A DNA stretch of 28,126 nucleotides from Clostridia bacterium (GCA_900756545.1 CAAEKO010000035.1:1-28126); one strand, 5' to 3'. Shown: positions 6,824 to 16,662, numbered from the stretch's first letter. Numbers and translations: made by a program. The notes: a model not told the origin generated them from the sequence alone.

Positions 6824-9800
6824 ATGATTTTTTTGGAGGAAAAAGTAAGAATTATTTGTGAGAAATTGGACGAGATGCGGGAGAAGGAATTGTATGTCTT
6901 GAACGGCTTTTCCTATACGCCCTGCGGATATAAAACTGAAAATACCCCGCCGGCTGAGACGGAATGGACGCTATTAGAACAGGGCCATAGATTCTGTGGC
7001 AGAGACGCACATTACTGGATAAAGGGAGCTTTTGACACGCCTGCCGCGCAGGAAGGGAAACAAATCTGTCTGCAAATCAAAACTGGGCGGGATGGCGACT
7101 GGGACGCGCTCAATCCGCAGTGCATTGTATATCTAAACGGAGAGATAGCGCAGGGAATGGATATCAACCATACGCAAGTTCTGCTGGAGGATGGCAGGCA
7201 TTATGAGATTACGGTATATTTTTATTTGGGTATGACCGACTGTATGGTAGATTTTATACCGTCTTTAGTGGAAGTGGATCAAAAAATCGAAAAGACTTAT
7301 TATGATTTTCGGGTACCCTATGATTCAGCAATGTGTTTTGACAGAAACAGTGACGGGTACGTTGAGATCATCAAGAAATTAGACATGGCCGCCAACCTTC
7401 TGGATTTCAAGGAAAAATACAGTCCGGCATTTTATGCCAGCCTTGACGCGGCCTGTGCATTTCTGGACAGAGAACTATATAATAAAGATAATAAGACAGA
7501 CGCAATCGTCACCTGTATCGGCCATACCCACATTGACGTGGCCTGGCTTTGGACAGTGGCGCAGACCAGGGAAAAAGCCCAGCGCAGCTTTGCTACGGTG
7601 CTGAAGCTGATGGAACAATATCCGGAATATAAATTTATGTCCAGCCAGCCCCAGCTATACCAGCATGTCAAGGAAGAAGCTCCGGCGCTTTATGAAAAGA
7701 TCAAGCAGGCTGTACGGGACGGGCGCTGGGAGGTTGAGGGCGCTATGTGGCTGGAGGCGGACTGCAACTTATCCAGCGGAGAAAGTCTTGTCCGTCAGAT
7801 TCTCCATGGTAAACGGTTTATGCGGCAGGAGTTCGGCGTGGACAGCAAGGTGTTGTGGCTGCCGGATGTGTTTGGCTACAGCGCGGCATTGCCGCAGATT
7901 TTGAAAAAAAGCGGCGTGGATAAATTTGTGACCTCAAAAATCAGCTGGAATGAATTCAATAAGCTGCCCTATGATACTTTTCTCTGGGAGGGCATTGACG
8001 GTACGGATATTTTTACCTATTTCCTGTCGGCTCGTGACTATGAGAAATACTGCGAAAACGACACGGGTACCACTTATGTAGGATATATCCGGCCAAAGCA
8101 GGTTTTGGGCACATGGAAACGCTATCAGCAAAAGGAATATAATGATCAGGTCATCATCACTTTTGGATACGGCGACGGCGGCGGCGGGCCGACTAAGGAC
8201 ATGCTGGAACAGCAGCGGCGGCTGGCTAAGGGGATTCCGTATATGCCCAAGACAGAGATCGGTTTCGCGGGGGATTTCTTAAATAAGGTTGAGAAAAACT
8301 TCATGGATAACGCCAGAAATCTGAGAAAGCTTCCTAAATGGGTCGGAGAGCTTTACTTAGAGCTGCACAGGGGGACTTACACTTCCATTGCCAAAAATAA
8401 AAAGAACAATCGAAAAAGTGAGCTGGGCTGCCAAAAGGCGGAAGCTCTATGTATCGCGGATAAGCTTCTTTTGGGCGGGGAATATCCCCAGGCGGAGATC
8501 AACCGCGCATGGGAAAATATCCTTCTGAACCAGTTCCACGACATTATTCCGGGATCGTCCATCAAAGAAGTGTATGATGCGACGGATATCGAGTATGCGG
8601 CATTACTAAAGCAGGCCGGTGAAATTGCGGACAAGGCTATGCAGAATTTGGTCCGGAACGTGAAAACAGACGGCGGAATGTTTGTTTATAATGCGAATTC
8701 CTTTGTCTGCTCCGGCGTAGTGGATTGCGGCGGGAAGAAACAATTTGTAGAAGGTGTTCCAGCTATGGGCTACAAGGTTGTGGCCGCGGGCAAGGCTGAA
8801 AATACGATCCGTGTTTCCCAGCGGGAGGCGGAGAACCGTTTCTATCAGATCAAGCTGGACAACTGCGGCAACATAATTTCCCTGTATGATAAGGAATTTG
8901 ACCGGGAGGTCGTGAAGGCTGGGGCAAAATTTAATGAACTGCAGGTATTTGAGGATTTCCCCAAATGCTATGACGCTTGGGAGATTACAGAATATTATAA
9001 GCAGAAAATGACGCCGGTGGATAAGTTGGTTTCCGTGGAGACCGTAGATGAAGGCGCACGGGCTGGTTTGAAGATCGTGAAGGAATTTCTGAATTCAACG
9101 GTTACACAGACAATGTACTTATATGAGGACATGCGTAATATTGACTTTGAAACTGTAATCGACTGGAAGGAAGATCACATGCTGCTCAAGGCCATGTTCC
9201 CGGCAGATATTCATGCGTCAGAGGCCACATATGAAATCCAGTTTGGACATTTGAAGCGGCCGACCCACAGCAATACATCATGGGACCGGGCCAGATTTGA
9301 GGTTTGTGCCCACAAGTGGGCGGATATTGCAGAGGATGGGTATGGTCTCAGTATTTTGAATGACTGTAAGTACGGTTATGGGGCGGAAGGCAGTACGCTG
9401 AGTCTATCACTCTTAAAATGCGCCACCTATCCTAACCCGGCGGCAGACAAAGAGATTCACCGCTTCACCTATACCGTATATCCCCACGGCGGAGACTTTA
9501 AAGCGGGCGGCACCGTACAGGCGGCGTACCTGCTGAATCAGCCAATGACTGCTGTGGCAGTCGGCGCACAGGACGGAAAGCTGCCCCAGACATATTCGTT
9601 GGTAAAGGCTGACAAGGAAAATATCATTGTAGAAACTGTGAAAAAGGCTGAGGATACAGATGATGTGATCGTCCGGCTATATGAAGCGTATGGCCGCAGG
9701 GGCAGCGTGACATTGGAGTTCGGCTTTGACGTGCGGGAAGTATATATCTGTGATCTCATGGAAAATGAGCTGGAAAAGGTGACTGTTCAGAATAACGCTG

Positions 9801-9850
9801 TGACGGTTCCTGTAAAGAATTTTGAGATCATTACCTTAAAATTAAAATAA
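6824..9850 (+). CDS. Alpha-mannosidase, glycoside hydrolase family 38
   Basis: A 1008-residue retaining alpha-mannosidase that removes mannose from N-glycans or manno-oligosaccharides using a zinc ion. The GH38 core shows the metal ligands His236 and Asp238 in GHTHIDVAWLW, the nucleophile/ligand Asp348 in LWLPDVFGYS, and His572 in NQFHDIIPGS. An N-terminal beta-sandwich region (about 30-150) and the C-terminal beta domains (about 640-1008) are as in bacterial type II enzymes. There is no signal peptide, so it should act in the cytoplasm on imported glycans. It forms a single-gene unit with its own promoter, and the first ATG is used with a modest GGGAG site. No transporter or other glycosidase is adjacent. 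The exact linkage preference cannot be read from sequence. Confidence 0.93.
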   Translation: MIFLEEKVRIICEKLDEMREKELYVLNGFSYTPCGYKTENTPPAETEWTLLEQGHRFCGRDAHYWIKGAFDTPAAQEGKQICLQIKTGRDGDWDALNPQCIVYLNGEIAQGMDINHTQVLLEDGRHYEITVYFYLGMTDCMVDFIPSLVEVDQKIEKTYYDFRVPYDSAMCFDRNSDGYVEIIKKLDMAANLLDFKEKYSPAFYASLDAACAFLDRELYNKDNKTDAIVTCIGHTHIDVAWLWTVAQTREKAQRSFATVLKLMEQYPEYKFMSSQPQLYQHVKEEAPALYEKIKQAVRDGRWEVEGAMWLEADCNLSSGESLVRQILHGKRFMRQEFGVDSKVLWLPDVFGYSAALPQILKKSGVDKFVTSKISWNEFNKLPYDTFLWEGIDGTDIFTYFLSARDYEKYCENDTGTTYVGYIRPKQVLGTWKRYQQKEYNDQVIITFGYGDGGGGPTKDMLEQQRRLAKGIPYMPKTEIGFAGDFLNKVEKNFMDNARNLRKLPKWVGELYLELHRGTYTSIAKNKKNNRKSELGCQKAEALCIADKLLLGGEYPQAEINRAWENILLNQFHDIIPGSSIKEVYDATDIEYAALLKQAGEIADKAMQNLVRNVKTDGGMFVYNANSFVCSGVVDCGGKKQFVEGVPAMGYKVVAAGKAENTIRVSQREAENRFYQIKLDNCGNIISLYDKEFDREVVKAGAKFNELQVFEDFPKCYDAWEITEYYKQKMTPVDKLVSVETVDEGARAGLKIVKEFLNSTVTQTMYLYEDMRNIDFETVIDWKEDHMLLKAMFPADIHASEATYEIQFGHLKRPTHSNTSWDRARFEVCAHKWADIAEDGYGLSILNDCKYGYGAEGSTLSLSLLKCATYPNPAADKEIHRFTYTVYPHGGDFKAGGTVQAAYLLNQPMTAVAVGAQDGKLPQTYSLVKADKENIIVETVKKAEDTDDVIVRLYEAYGRRGSVTLEFGFDVREVYICDLMENELEKVTVQNNAVTVPVKNFEIITLKLK

Positions 9851-9853
9851 CAA

Positions 9854-9886
9854 TAAAAATCCATCCGTTTTACGGATGGATTTTTA
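9854..9886. terminator. Bidirectional terminator between the mannosidase and reductase genes
   Basis: A perfect 14-bp stem (9854-9867 with 9873-9886) with a 5-nt loop has A-runs on one arm and T-runs on the other, so it works in both directions. The reductase stop codon (9872-9870) lies in the loop, and its last codons form one stem arm. Confidence 0.92.
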
Positions 9887-10850
9887 TTGAACTTGCGGCG
9901 TCTTGAGCCCGCCACTGCCGGATTGCTGTCGGAATGGGAGCGTCAGCGGCTTGGAGAGATTCAACCACCTGTTCAGGTCGGGATGCGCCAATGATGGGAA
10001 AAACGGGAAAGGATTCATTGCTCATGAGATAGGCGAGGGACAAAGCTGACAGGGACAGGCCGCTTTCCTGGCTGACTGCCTTCAACCGCTGATAACGCTG
10101 GATGTTCTCCTCGCAAAGATATCGGTCATAGGCTTTACCCTCCAGTTTGTTTTGATCATATTTCTCGAAAAAGCCCTTTGCCTGAGAGGAAAAGGCGAAT
10201 ACCGGAAGGCCGGATCCGGCATAGAATTTTTCTTCATTATCGTTCATGAGGACAAGAGTATCGTCGGCAAGCCCAGTACATTTGGCAAGCGACCATTGAA
10301 TCTGGCTGGCTGAGAAGGGAAGGATATTCTGGGATTCTGCGTACCGGTTGGCTTCGGCAATTCGTGCGGCTGTCCAGTTGGAGGCGCCGTAACAACGGAT
10401 TTTGCCTTTTTTTACCATGGCGTCAAGGGAGTCCATGATGTCCTCGACAGGCCGGGAAGGATCGTCACGGTGGAGCCAGAGGATATCCATATAATCTATA
10501 CCCAGTTTAGACAGTCCTACATCAATGTCGGATTCGATTTCCGCCCGGCTCAGTCGGCCGGCATGCATATCGTCCAGGGGCGGATGCCCGGCTTTTGATG
10601 AAATAATGCATTTGTTCCGGATACCCCGGCTTTTCACGTATTCGCCCACAGTTTCCTCGCTGGCGCCGTCGCCGCCGGGAAACCACGCGCCATAAACCCG
10701 GGCTGTGTCCAGAACATTGCCGCCGTGCTCTATATACGCATCCATAATTGCAAAGGCGGTTTCCTTTGTCCGTGATGTCCCAAAGTAATCTGTGCCCAGT
10801 ATGATTTGGGAGAGCTTGAGATCAGTATGATTTAATGTGATGTATTGCAT
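9870..10850 (-). CDS. Aldo/keto reductase
   Basis: A 326-residue NAD(P)H-dependent oxidoreductase of the AKR superfamily with a TIM-barrel fold. The catalytic tetrad is complete: Asp48 and Tyr53 in VLDTARVYG, Lys86 in SSKAGHP and His127 in LWLHRDD. The C-terminal IGASRPEQV is the usual cofactor-phosphate region. I use ATG 10850 with GGAGG about 11 nt upstream; an upstream in-frame ATG at 10961 lies before the promoter and would add an unrelated extension. The gene is alone and convergent with the mannosidase, with its stop inside the shared terminator. Substrate is unknown; relatives act on sugars and small aldehydes. Confidence 0.9.
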   Translation of the reverse strand: MQYITLNHTDLKLSQIILGTDYFGTSRTKETAFAIMDAYIEHGGNVLDTARVYGAWFPGGDGASEETVGEYVKSRGIRNKCIISSKAGHPPLDDMHAGRLSRAEIESDIDVGLSKLGIDYMDILWLHRDDPSRPVEDIMDSLDAMVKKGKIRCYGASNWTAARIAEANRYAESQNILPFSASQIQWSLAKCTGLADDTLVLMNDNEEKFYAGSGLPVFAFSSQAKGFFEKYDQNKLEGKAYDRYLCEENIQRYQRLKAVSQESGLSLSALSLAYLMSNESFPVFPIIGASRPEQVVESLQAADAPIPTAIRQWRAQDAASSIKIHP

Positions 10851-10883
10851 AAAAATCACATCCTCCAAATTTTTCTTATAAAC

Positions 10884-10913
10884 AGTATACCACATTTCAG
10901 GCGTATAATGCAA
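10884..10913 (-). promoter_or_regulatory. Promoter of the aldo/keto reductase gene
   Basis: On the minus strand TTGCAT (10913-10908) and TATACT (10889-10884) are separated by 18 nt. The start codon is about 34 nt downstream. Confidence 0.65.
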
Positions 10914-11007
10914 GATATTATGTATATCTCCAAAAAGGGAATTATGGATTTTGAAAAACAAATTTCATAATTATTTACAAAAAAGTGTAGTAATTTTTGG
11001 GCGGTTG

Positions 11008-11050
11008 TGTTATAATAGAAAATGGTATGTTATACTAGGGACAGTATAAT
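11008..11050 (+). promoter_or_regulatory. Tandem extended -10 promoters before secA
   Basis: Two extended -10 elements occur 20 bp apart: TG-T-TATAAT (11008-11016) and TG-T-TATACT (11028-11036). A third TATAAT stands at 11045-11050. No good -35 box accompanies any of them, which fits extended -10 use. The secA ATG is at 11080. Which is active is not visible. Confidence 0.5.
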
Positions 11051-11079
11051 GAGAACTAATCAATCATAGGAGTGAGATT

Positions 11080-13797
11080 ATGGGATTCATAGATAAACTG
11101 TTTGGGTCATATTCCGATCGTGAACTGAAGCGCGTCCGTCCTATTGCGGATAAGGTACTGGCGCTGGAGAGCGGCATGGAGAAGCTCTCCGACACAGAGC
11201 TCAGGCAAAAGACGGATGAATTCAAATCCCGGCTTGCACACGGAGAGACGCTGGACGACCTTTTGCCGGAGGCATTTGCGGTTATGCGTGAAGCCAGCTT
11301 CCGTGTACTGGGCATGAAGCATTTTCCGGTTCAGGTTATCGGCGGTATCATCCTGCACCAGGGAAGAATTGCGGAAATGAAGACTGGTGAAGGTAAAACG
11401 CTTGTTTCTACACTGCCGGCATACTTGAACGCGCTCACAGGCAAGGGCGTACATATCGTTACAGTTAACGATTATCTTGCCAAGCGTGACAGTGAGTGGA
11501 TGGGGAAGGTGTATCGCTTTTTGGGGCTGTCTGTGGGCCTGATTATCCATGATCTGGATAATGACCAGCGACGGGAGGCCTATGCTTGTGATATTACCTA
11601 CGGCACGAACAATGAGCTGGGGTTTGACTATCTGCGTGACAATATGGTTATTTATAAAGAACAGATGGTACAGCGGGGCCACAACTACGCAATCGTCGAC
11701 GAGGTGGACTCCATTCTGATCGACGAAGCTAGGACGCCGCTGATTATCTCCGGCATGGGCGAGGGCGCTAATGACCTATATCGGGCAGCGGATGCTTTTG
11801 TAAAGCGGCTTCGCAAGGTGGTTGTTACTGAGCATGACGACAAACAGTTGGACGAGGATGTAGACGGCGACTATATTGTAGACGAAAAGGCCCGGACAGC
11901 CATGCTGACCGACAGCGGTATTGCCAAGGCGGAGCAGGCTTTTGGTATTGATAATTTATCTGATCCGGCAAACATGAAAATACAGCATCATATCAACCAG
12001 GCAATGCAGGCCAACGGGGTTATGCACAGGGATAAACAGTATGTTGTCACAGACGGGCAGGTTATGATTGTAGACGAGTTTACAGGCCGGATCATGCCGG
12101 GCCGGCGGTATTCCGATGGCCTGCATCAGGCTATTGAGGCCAAAGAGGGCGTGAAGGTTGAAAATGAAAGCCGCACACTGGCGACCATCACATTCCAGAA
12201 CTTTTTCCGCCTGTACCAGAAGCTTTCGGGTATGACCGGTACGGCGCTGACCGAGGAAGAGGAATTCCAGCAAATTTACCGGCTAGATGTTGTGGCTGTG
12301 CCAACCAATAAGCCGGTTGCGCGTATTGACGAGCATGACGTGGTGTATAAAACAGAAGCCGGAAAATTCAACGCTGTGATCGAACAGATCAAGGTCTGCC
12401 ATGAAAAGGGCCAGCCTGTGCTGGTGGGTACAGTGAATATCGACAAATCAGAGGCCCTTTCTGGACTATTGAAACGGCAGGGTATCAAGCATGAAGTTCT
12501 AAACGCAAAGTTCCACGCCAAGGAAGCGGAGATCGTGGCGCAGGCTGGTAAAAAGGGCGCGGTAACCATCGCCACCAATATGGCGGGCCGTGGTACGGAC
12601 ATTATTCTGGGCGGAAACGCCGAATATATGGCCAAGCATGAGCTGGCTAAGCAGGGGATGCCGGAAGAGCTGATTGCAGAGGCCACAGGCTTCGCGGAAA
12701 CTGATGATGCGGAAATCATTGACGCAAGAAAGCAGTATCAGGCGCTTTATCAGAAATTTAAAGATCAAATTAAGGATGAACAGGCCGAGGTCATTGCGGC
12801 AGGCGGTCTGTACATTATCGGTACGGAGCGGCACGAGTCACGGCGGATTGACAACCAGCTCCGGGGGCGTGCAGGCCGGCAGGGCGATCCGGGTGCGTCT
12901 AAATTCTTCCTGTCCTTAGAGGATGACTTGATGCGGATATTTGGTTCTGAGCGGGTAAAGAAGATGGTTGAAACGCTAGGTCTGGAGGAGGATCAGCCCA
13001 TTGAGGCGAAAATGCTCACGAAAGCTATCGAGAACGCGCAGAAGAATCTGGAAAGCCGGAACTTTGATTCCCGTAAACATGTCCTGCAGTATGACGAGGT
13101 CATGAACGAACAGCGGAAAATTATTTACAAACAGCGTCAGGCTGTGCTTGATGGCAACGATATCAGCGAAACCATTAAGGCAATGATCGAATCTACAATC
13201 GATACAGCTTTGGATGACTATATTGGTATTACAGATATTCCAGAAAACTGGAATTTGAAAGCGCTGTATGAATTCGCAAATACGACAATCAATGCGCAGG
13301 GTGAATTTGAAATCCCCCAGGAAGAACTTGAGGTTATCAATAAGGCCGAGATGAAGGAACAGCTCATGGCAATTGCTAATAAGCGGTATGCCGAGCAGGA
13401 GGAAATCTTCGGGGAAAACATGCGGGAGCTGGAGCGGGTCATCATGCTCCGGGTTGTAGATACCCTGTGGATGGACCATCTGGACGAAATGGAGCATGTG
13501 AAGCGGGAAATCGGCCTGCGGGCTTACGGACAGCATGATCCTGTTGTAGAGTACAGAACCGTGGGCAGCGAGCTGTATGACGGAATGCTGGAGGCGATCA
13601 AGCGTGACACTGTCCGATATATCCTCTTTGCACGGCCGCGGGTAGAAATTAAGCGGGAGCAGGTAGCGAAGCCGGTGGATACAGGCAGTGACGGTTCTCT
13701 GGGAAATCAGCCTGCGAAAGCAAAAAAGACCCCTGGCCGGAACGATCCCTGTCCCTGCGGAAGCGGTAAAAAATATAAGCATTGCTGTGGAAAATAA
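11080..13797 (+). CDS. secA: Preprotein translocase ATPase SecA
   Basis: A 905-residue motor that drives unfolded secretory proteins through SecYEG. Visible features are the N-terminal start (MGFIDKLFG), Walker A KTGEGKT (101-107), the DEVDS box (207-211), the IDEARTPLIISG segment (214-225), the second ATPase half (NMAGRGTDIILGG and QLRGRAGRQGDPG) and the C-terminal zinc-binding SEC-C motif CPCGSGKKYKHCC (891-903). The motor is complete and of usual length. ATG 11080 follows AGGAGTGAG. It heads a plus-strand cluster with a secreted WG-repeat protein 27 nt downstream and then prfB. SecA and prfB are often adjacent in Firmicutes, so the middle gene is an insertion. Confidence 0.98.
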   Translation: MGFIDKLFGSYSDRELKRVRPIADKVLALESGMEKLSDTELRQKTDEFKSRLAHGETLDDLLPEAFAVMREASFRVLGMKHFPVQVIGGIILHQGRIAEMKTGEGKTLVSTLPAYLNALTGKGVHIVTVNDYLAKRDSEWMGKVYRFLGLSVGLIIHDLDNDQRREAYACDITYGTNNELGFDYLRDNMVIYKEQMVQRGHNYAIVDEVDSILIDEARTPLIISGMGEGANDLYRAADAFVKRLRKVVVTEHDDKQLDEDVDGDYIVDEKARTAMLTDSGIAKAEQAFGIDNLSDPANMKIQHHINQAMQANGVMHRDKQYVVTDGQVMIVDEFTGRIMPGRRYSDGLHQAIEAKEGVKVENESRTLATITFQNFFRLYQKLSGMTGTALTEEEEFQQIYRLDVVAVPTNKPVARIDEHDVVYKTEAGKFNAVIEQIKVCHEKGQPVLVGTVNIDKSEALSGLLKRQGIKHEVLNAKFHAKEAEIVAQAGKKGAVTIATNMAGRGTDIILGGNAEYMAKHELAKQGMPEELIAEATGFAETDDAEIIDARKQYQALYQKFKDQIKDEQAEVIAAGGLYIIGTERHESRRIDNQLRGRAGRQGDPGASKFFLSLEDDLMRIFGSERVKKMVETLGLEEDQPIEAKMLTKAIENAQKNLESRNFDSRKHVLQYDEVMNEQRKIIYKQRQAVLDGNDISETIKAMIESTIDTALDDYIGITDIPENWNLKALYEFANTTINAQGEFEIPQEELEVINKAEMKEQLMAIANKRYAEQEEIFGENMRELERVIMLRVVDTLWMDHLDEMEHVKREIGLRAYGQHDPVVEYRTVGSELYDGMLEAIKRDTVRYILFARPRVEIKREQVAKPVDTGSDGSLGNQPAKAKKTPGRNDPCPCGSGKKYKHCCGK

Positions 13798-13824
13798 GGA
13801 ATATCCTATATAGAGGGGATGTAG

Positions 13825-15453
13825 ATGAAAAAGAAATGGGTAGGTTTGCTGCTGGTCTGTATGTTGGTTACTGCGCAGACAGTCTGCATGGCAGAATGGG
13901 AGATTTCAGACAGTCCTTTGTATGACGGTCTCCGTTTTGTCCGGGAGGATGGAAAAAGCGGGTACATCAATATGGACGGCGATATCGTCGTTCCTATAGA
14001 GTATGACATGCTTTCATATTTTTGTGAGGGTGTAGCTATTATCTCGAAGGATGGGAAATACGGCTATGTGGATAATCAAGGAAATATTGTTGTTTCGCTG
14101 GAATATGAGGAAACCGTTGAATTCAAGCCGCAAAGCAATGGACTTGCACCGGTGCGGAAGGATGGACGGTGGGGGTATATGGAAAACCCCCTCCGATCCA
14201 GAAATGCAGATGGTTCACCGGTAATTCATTGGATTGACAACGCAGACCGATTAGATGATTTCTATAACGGTTATGCAATGATTATCCGCAGTAATACCTT
14301 TTCCGTGATCAACTTGCAGTTTCAGGAAATTTTCGGCGGACAGTATGACTATATTGAACAGGCACAGCATGATAATTTCTTCATTGTTTCACAAAATGGG
14401 AAAAAAGGTGTTTTCCGGTATGACGGTACGGCAGTTCTGCCTCTGGAATACGATGAAATTTATATGGAGCAGATGGAACCGGGTGTTCGGCGGTTTCGAG
14501 TGGAAAAAGACGGGAAGTATGGCCTTTACAACTTAGACGGTAGTGTGTCCTTGGCCTGTATTTTTGACGATATTCAGATATCGCCGGATTCTGAGGATAT
14601 TGTGATTGCGGCGTGGAATGGGTGTTATGGAATTGTGAATTCTGTCGGCGAGGAATATATTCCATTTATTTATGAGGAAATACTGCGGGACGTTGACTGT
14701 TATCAGATTAAGCTGGACGGGAAATATGGCATTCTGCGTAAAGATTTTGCAGAACTTGTGCCACCGATATACGAAGAAATTGGCGGGGGATTTCAGAAGG
14801 GAAATCCGCAGATGGTCAAAAAAGACGGTCTGTGTGGATATATTGACGAAAATGGAACGATTGTGATTCCGCCGCAGTTTGAGAAAGCGGATATGTTCCG
14901 AGGTGGTATGGCGGTCGTTAAGCAGAATGGAAAATACGGCTGTATCAACATAAGAGGAGAGTTTGTGATTCCGCCGGAGTATGATAGGATCGAACGTCCT
15001 TTCAGTGGCGAGGCCTATATGGAAAAGGACGGTGTTCGTACTGCGTTTGTAAATCCGATGGCGTTGGAGTACAACGTCCCAGAAGAAAGGTTTATTGTCC
15101 TGCAAATCGGGAATGACAATATGTATACGGGAGACTATAGTCCGCTGAATGCAAAGCCGGTTTTGGTTGAAGGGAGGACATTCCTGCCCCTGCGGGCGGT
15201 AGTGGAGCAGATGGGCGGAAGTGTTTCATGGAATGAAGATATCCGAACGGCGGAATTTGTATACGGTGAAAAAACAGTCGAGATTCAGCCGGATACAATA
15301 GCCGCAGTGGTAAACGGTGAGGAAATTTTGATGGATGTACCGCCGCAAATTGTGAACGGCACTACCATGATGCCGCTTCGGTTCATCATGGAGGAATTGG
15401 GCGCAGAGGTGCAGTGGGACGGCCCCACACAAAAAGTAACGATAACATATTAA
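13825..15453 (+). CDS. Secreted WG-repeat protein with C-terminal copper-amine-oxidase-type stalk domain
   Basis: A 542-residue exported protein of unknown role. Residues 1-23 are a signal peptide (MKKK, hydrophobic core, probable cut after CMA at 23). From about 35 to 395 it carries about ten degenerate WG/beta-strand repeats of the form YGYVDxxGxIVVPxEYDxI (for example at 79-94, 194-211, 336-352 and 371-388). Residues about 443-542 hold the stalk domain seen in many clostridial surface proteins (VEGRTFLPLRAVVEQMGGSVSW and NGTTMMPLRFIMEELGAEVQW are its two half-motifs). It lies 27 nt after secA and 13 nt before prfB, so it is probably co-transcribed with both. A cell-wall or envelope scaffolding role is inference from the domain types. 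Confidence 0.85.
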   Translation: MKKKWVGLLLVCMLVTAQTVCMAEWEISDSPLYDGLRFVREDGKSGYINMDGDIVVPIEYDMLSYFCEGVAIISKDGKYGYVDNQGNIVVSLEYEETVEFKPQSNGLAPVRKDGRWGYMENPLRSRNADGSPVIHWIDNADRLDDFYNGYAMIIRSNTFSVINLQFQEIFGGQYDYIEQAQHDNFFIVSQNGKKGVFRYDGTAVLPLEYDEIYMEQMEPGVRRFRVEKDGKYGLYNLDGSVSLACIFDDIQISPDSEDIVIAAWNGCYGIVNSVGEEYIPFIYEEILRDVDCYQIKLDGKYGILRKDFAELVPPIYEEIGGGFQKGNPQMVKKDGLCGYIDENGTIVIPPQFEKADMFRGGMAVVKQNGKYGCINIRGEFVIPPEYDRIERPFSGEAYMEKDGVRTAFVNPMALEYNVPEERFIVLQIGNDNMYTGDYSPLNAKPVLVEGRTFLPLRAVVEQMGGSVSWNEDIRTAEFVYGEKTVEIQPDTIAAVVNGEEILMDVPPQIVNGTTMMPLRFIMEELGAEVQWDGPTQKVTITY

Positions 15454-15466
15454 GGAAGTGATAAGG

Positions 15467-16586
15467 ATGTTAGAATACGAGCAGTACAGGCTTCAGCTGC
15501 AAGGGCTGGAGGATAACATTACAGAATTGAGGGATTCACTTTGACATTGCCGGTACAATGTCGGAAATTCAGGAATTAGAGAAAAAGGCTATGGAGCCGG
15601 GCTTCTGGGACGATGTGGAAAATTCCCAGAAGGTTTTGCAGAAAACAAAACAGCTCAAGGACAAAGTGGCGCGGTATGATGATTTGCGCAGCGCATGGGA
15701 GGATACGCTGACGCTGATTGATCTGGCGGATGAAGAAAACGATGAAACCATGTTGCCGGAGATTAAAAAGTCTGTTGCGGAAGTTACGGAAGAATTGGAA
15801 AAAATGACGCTGGAAACTTTGCTTTCCGGGCATTATGACAAAAACAATGCAATCATGACCTTCCATGCAGGCGCGGGCGGTACAGAAGCACAGGATTGGT
15901 GTGAAATGCTGATCCGGATGTACCAGATGTACGCCCAAAAAAACGGCTACACGACATCTACTCTGGATATGCTTCCGGGCGATGACGCAGGTGTGAAAAG
16001 CGCCACGATTATGGTCAGCGGCCTGAACGCCTACGGCTATCTGAAATCGGAAAAAGGCGTACACCGGCTGGTGCGGATTTCACCATTTGACGCTTCAGGG
16101 CGGCGACACACCTCTTTTGCTTCTATTGAAGTTATGCCGGAAATTGATGATGATGTGGAAATCAACATCCGTGCGGAGGATATCCACGTAGATACTTACC
16201 GGGCCAGCGGCGCAGGCGGCCAGCACATCAACAAAACAGATTCGGCAGTGCGGATTACCCATATCCCCACAGGGGTCGTAGTATCCTGCCAGACCCAACG
16301 GTCTCAGCACCAGAACCGGGAATATGCTATGCGTATGCTCAAATCTAAGTTGGCGGAAATTGCCGAGCAGCAGCAGAAGGAAAAGATTGAGGATATTAAG
16401 GGCGTGCAAAAGGAAATCGCTTGGGGAAGCCAGATCCGCTCTTATGTATTCCATCCATATACGTTAGTCAAAGACCACCGTACAGGCTTTGAAATCGGCA
16501 ATATCAGCGCAGTCATGGACGGTGATCTCAATGGTTTTATCAATGCATATCTGAAGGCAGCCAGTCTTGGACAATTAGAGAAATAA
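15467..16586 (+). CDS. prfB: Peptide chain release factor 2, with programmed +1 frameshift
   Basis: Releases finished proteins at UGA and UAA codons. The reading frame starts at ATG 15467, runs 25 codons to CTT and an in-frame TGA at 15542-15544, and resumes in the +1 frame at GAC 15543, giving 372 residues (join 15467-15541, 15543-16586). After the shift the codon-reading tripeptide SPF (205-207) and the catalytic GGQ (250-252) fall at the same positions as in E. coli RF2. The N-terminal segment is lost if only the ATG at 15558 is used, so that start should not be annotated. The gene follows the WG-repeat gene by 13 nt and ends before a strong terminator. The frameshift is autoregulatory: low RF2 lets ribosomes stall at UGA and slip. 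Confidence 0.97.
15530..15545 (+). promoter_or_regulatory. RF2 programmed frameshift site
   Basis: AGG at 15530-15532 lies two codons before CTT-TGA-C (15539-15545), the same codon spacing as in the classic AGGGGG-TAT-CTT-TGA-C site. The Shine-Dalgarno-like stretch is shorter here (AGGG), so the stimulus may be weaker. The slip occurs on CTTT. Confidence 0.93.
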
Positions 16587-16603
16587 ACAGCTTTTACGGA
16601 AAT

Positions 16604-16635
16604 AAAAAATCCCTGTTATTAAACAGGGATTTTTT
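16604..16635. terminator. Bidirectional terminator between prfB and the Asn/Gln peptide gene
   Basis: A perfect 14-bp stem (16604-16617 with 16622-16635) and ATTA loop have an A-run on the left arm and a T-run on the right, so it ends prfB on the plus strand and the small peptide transcript on the minus strand. Confidence 0.93.
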
Positions 16636-16662
16636 GTAAGATGCAATCCAGGGCAATTATGT

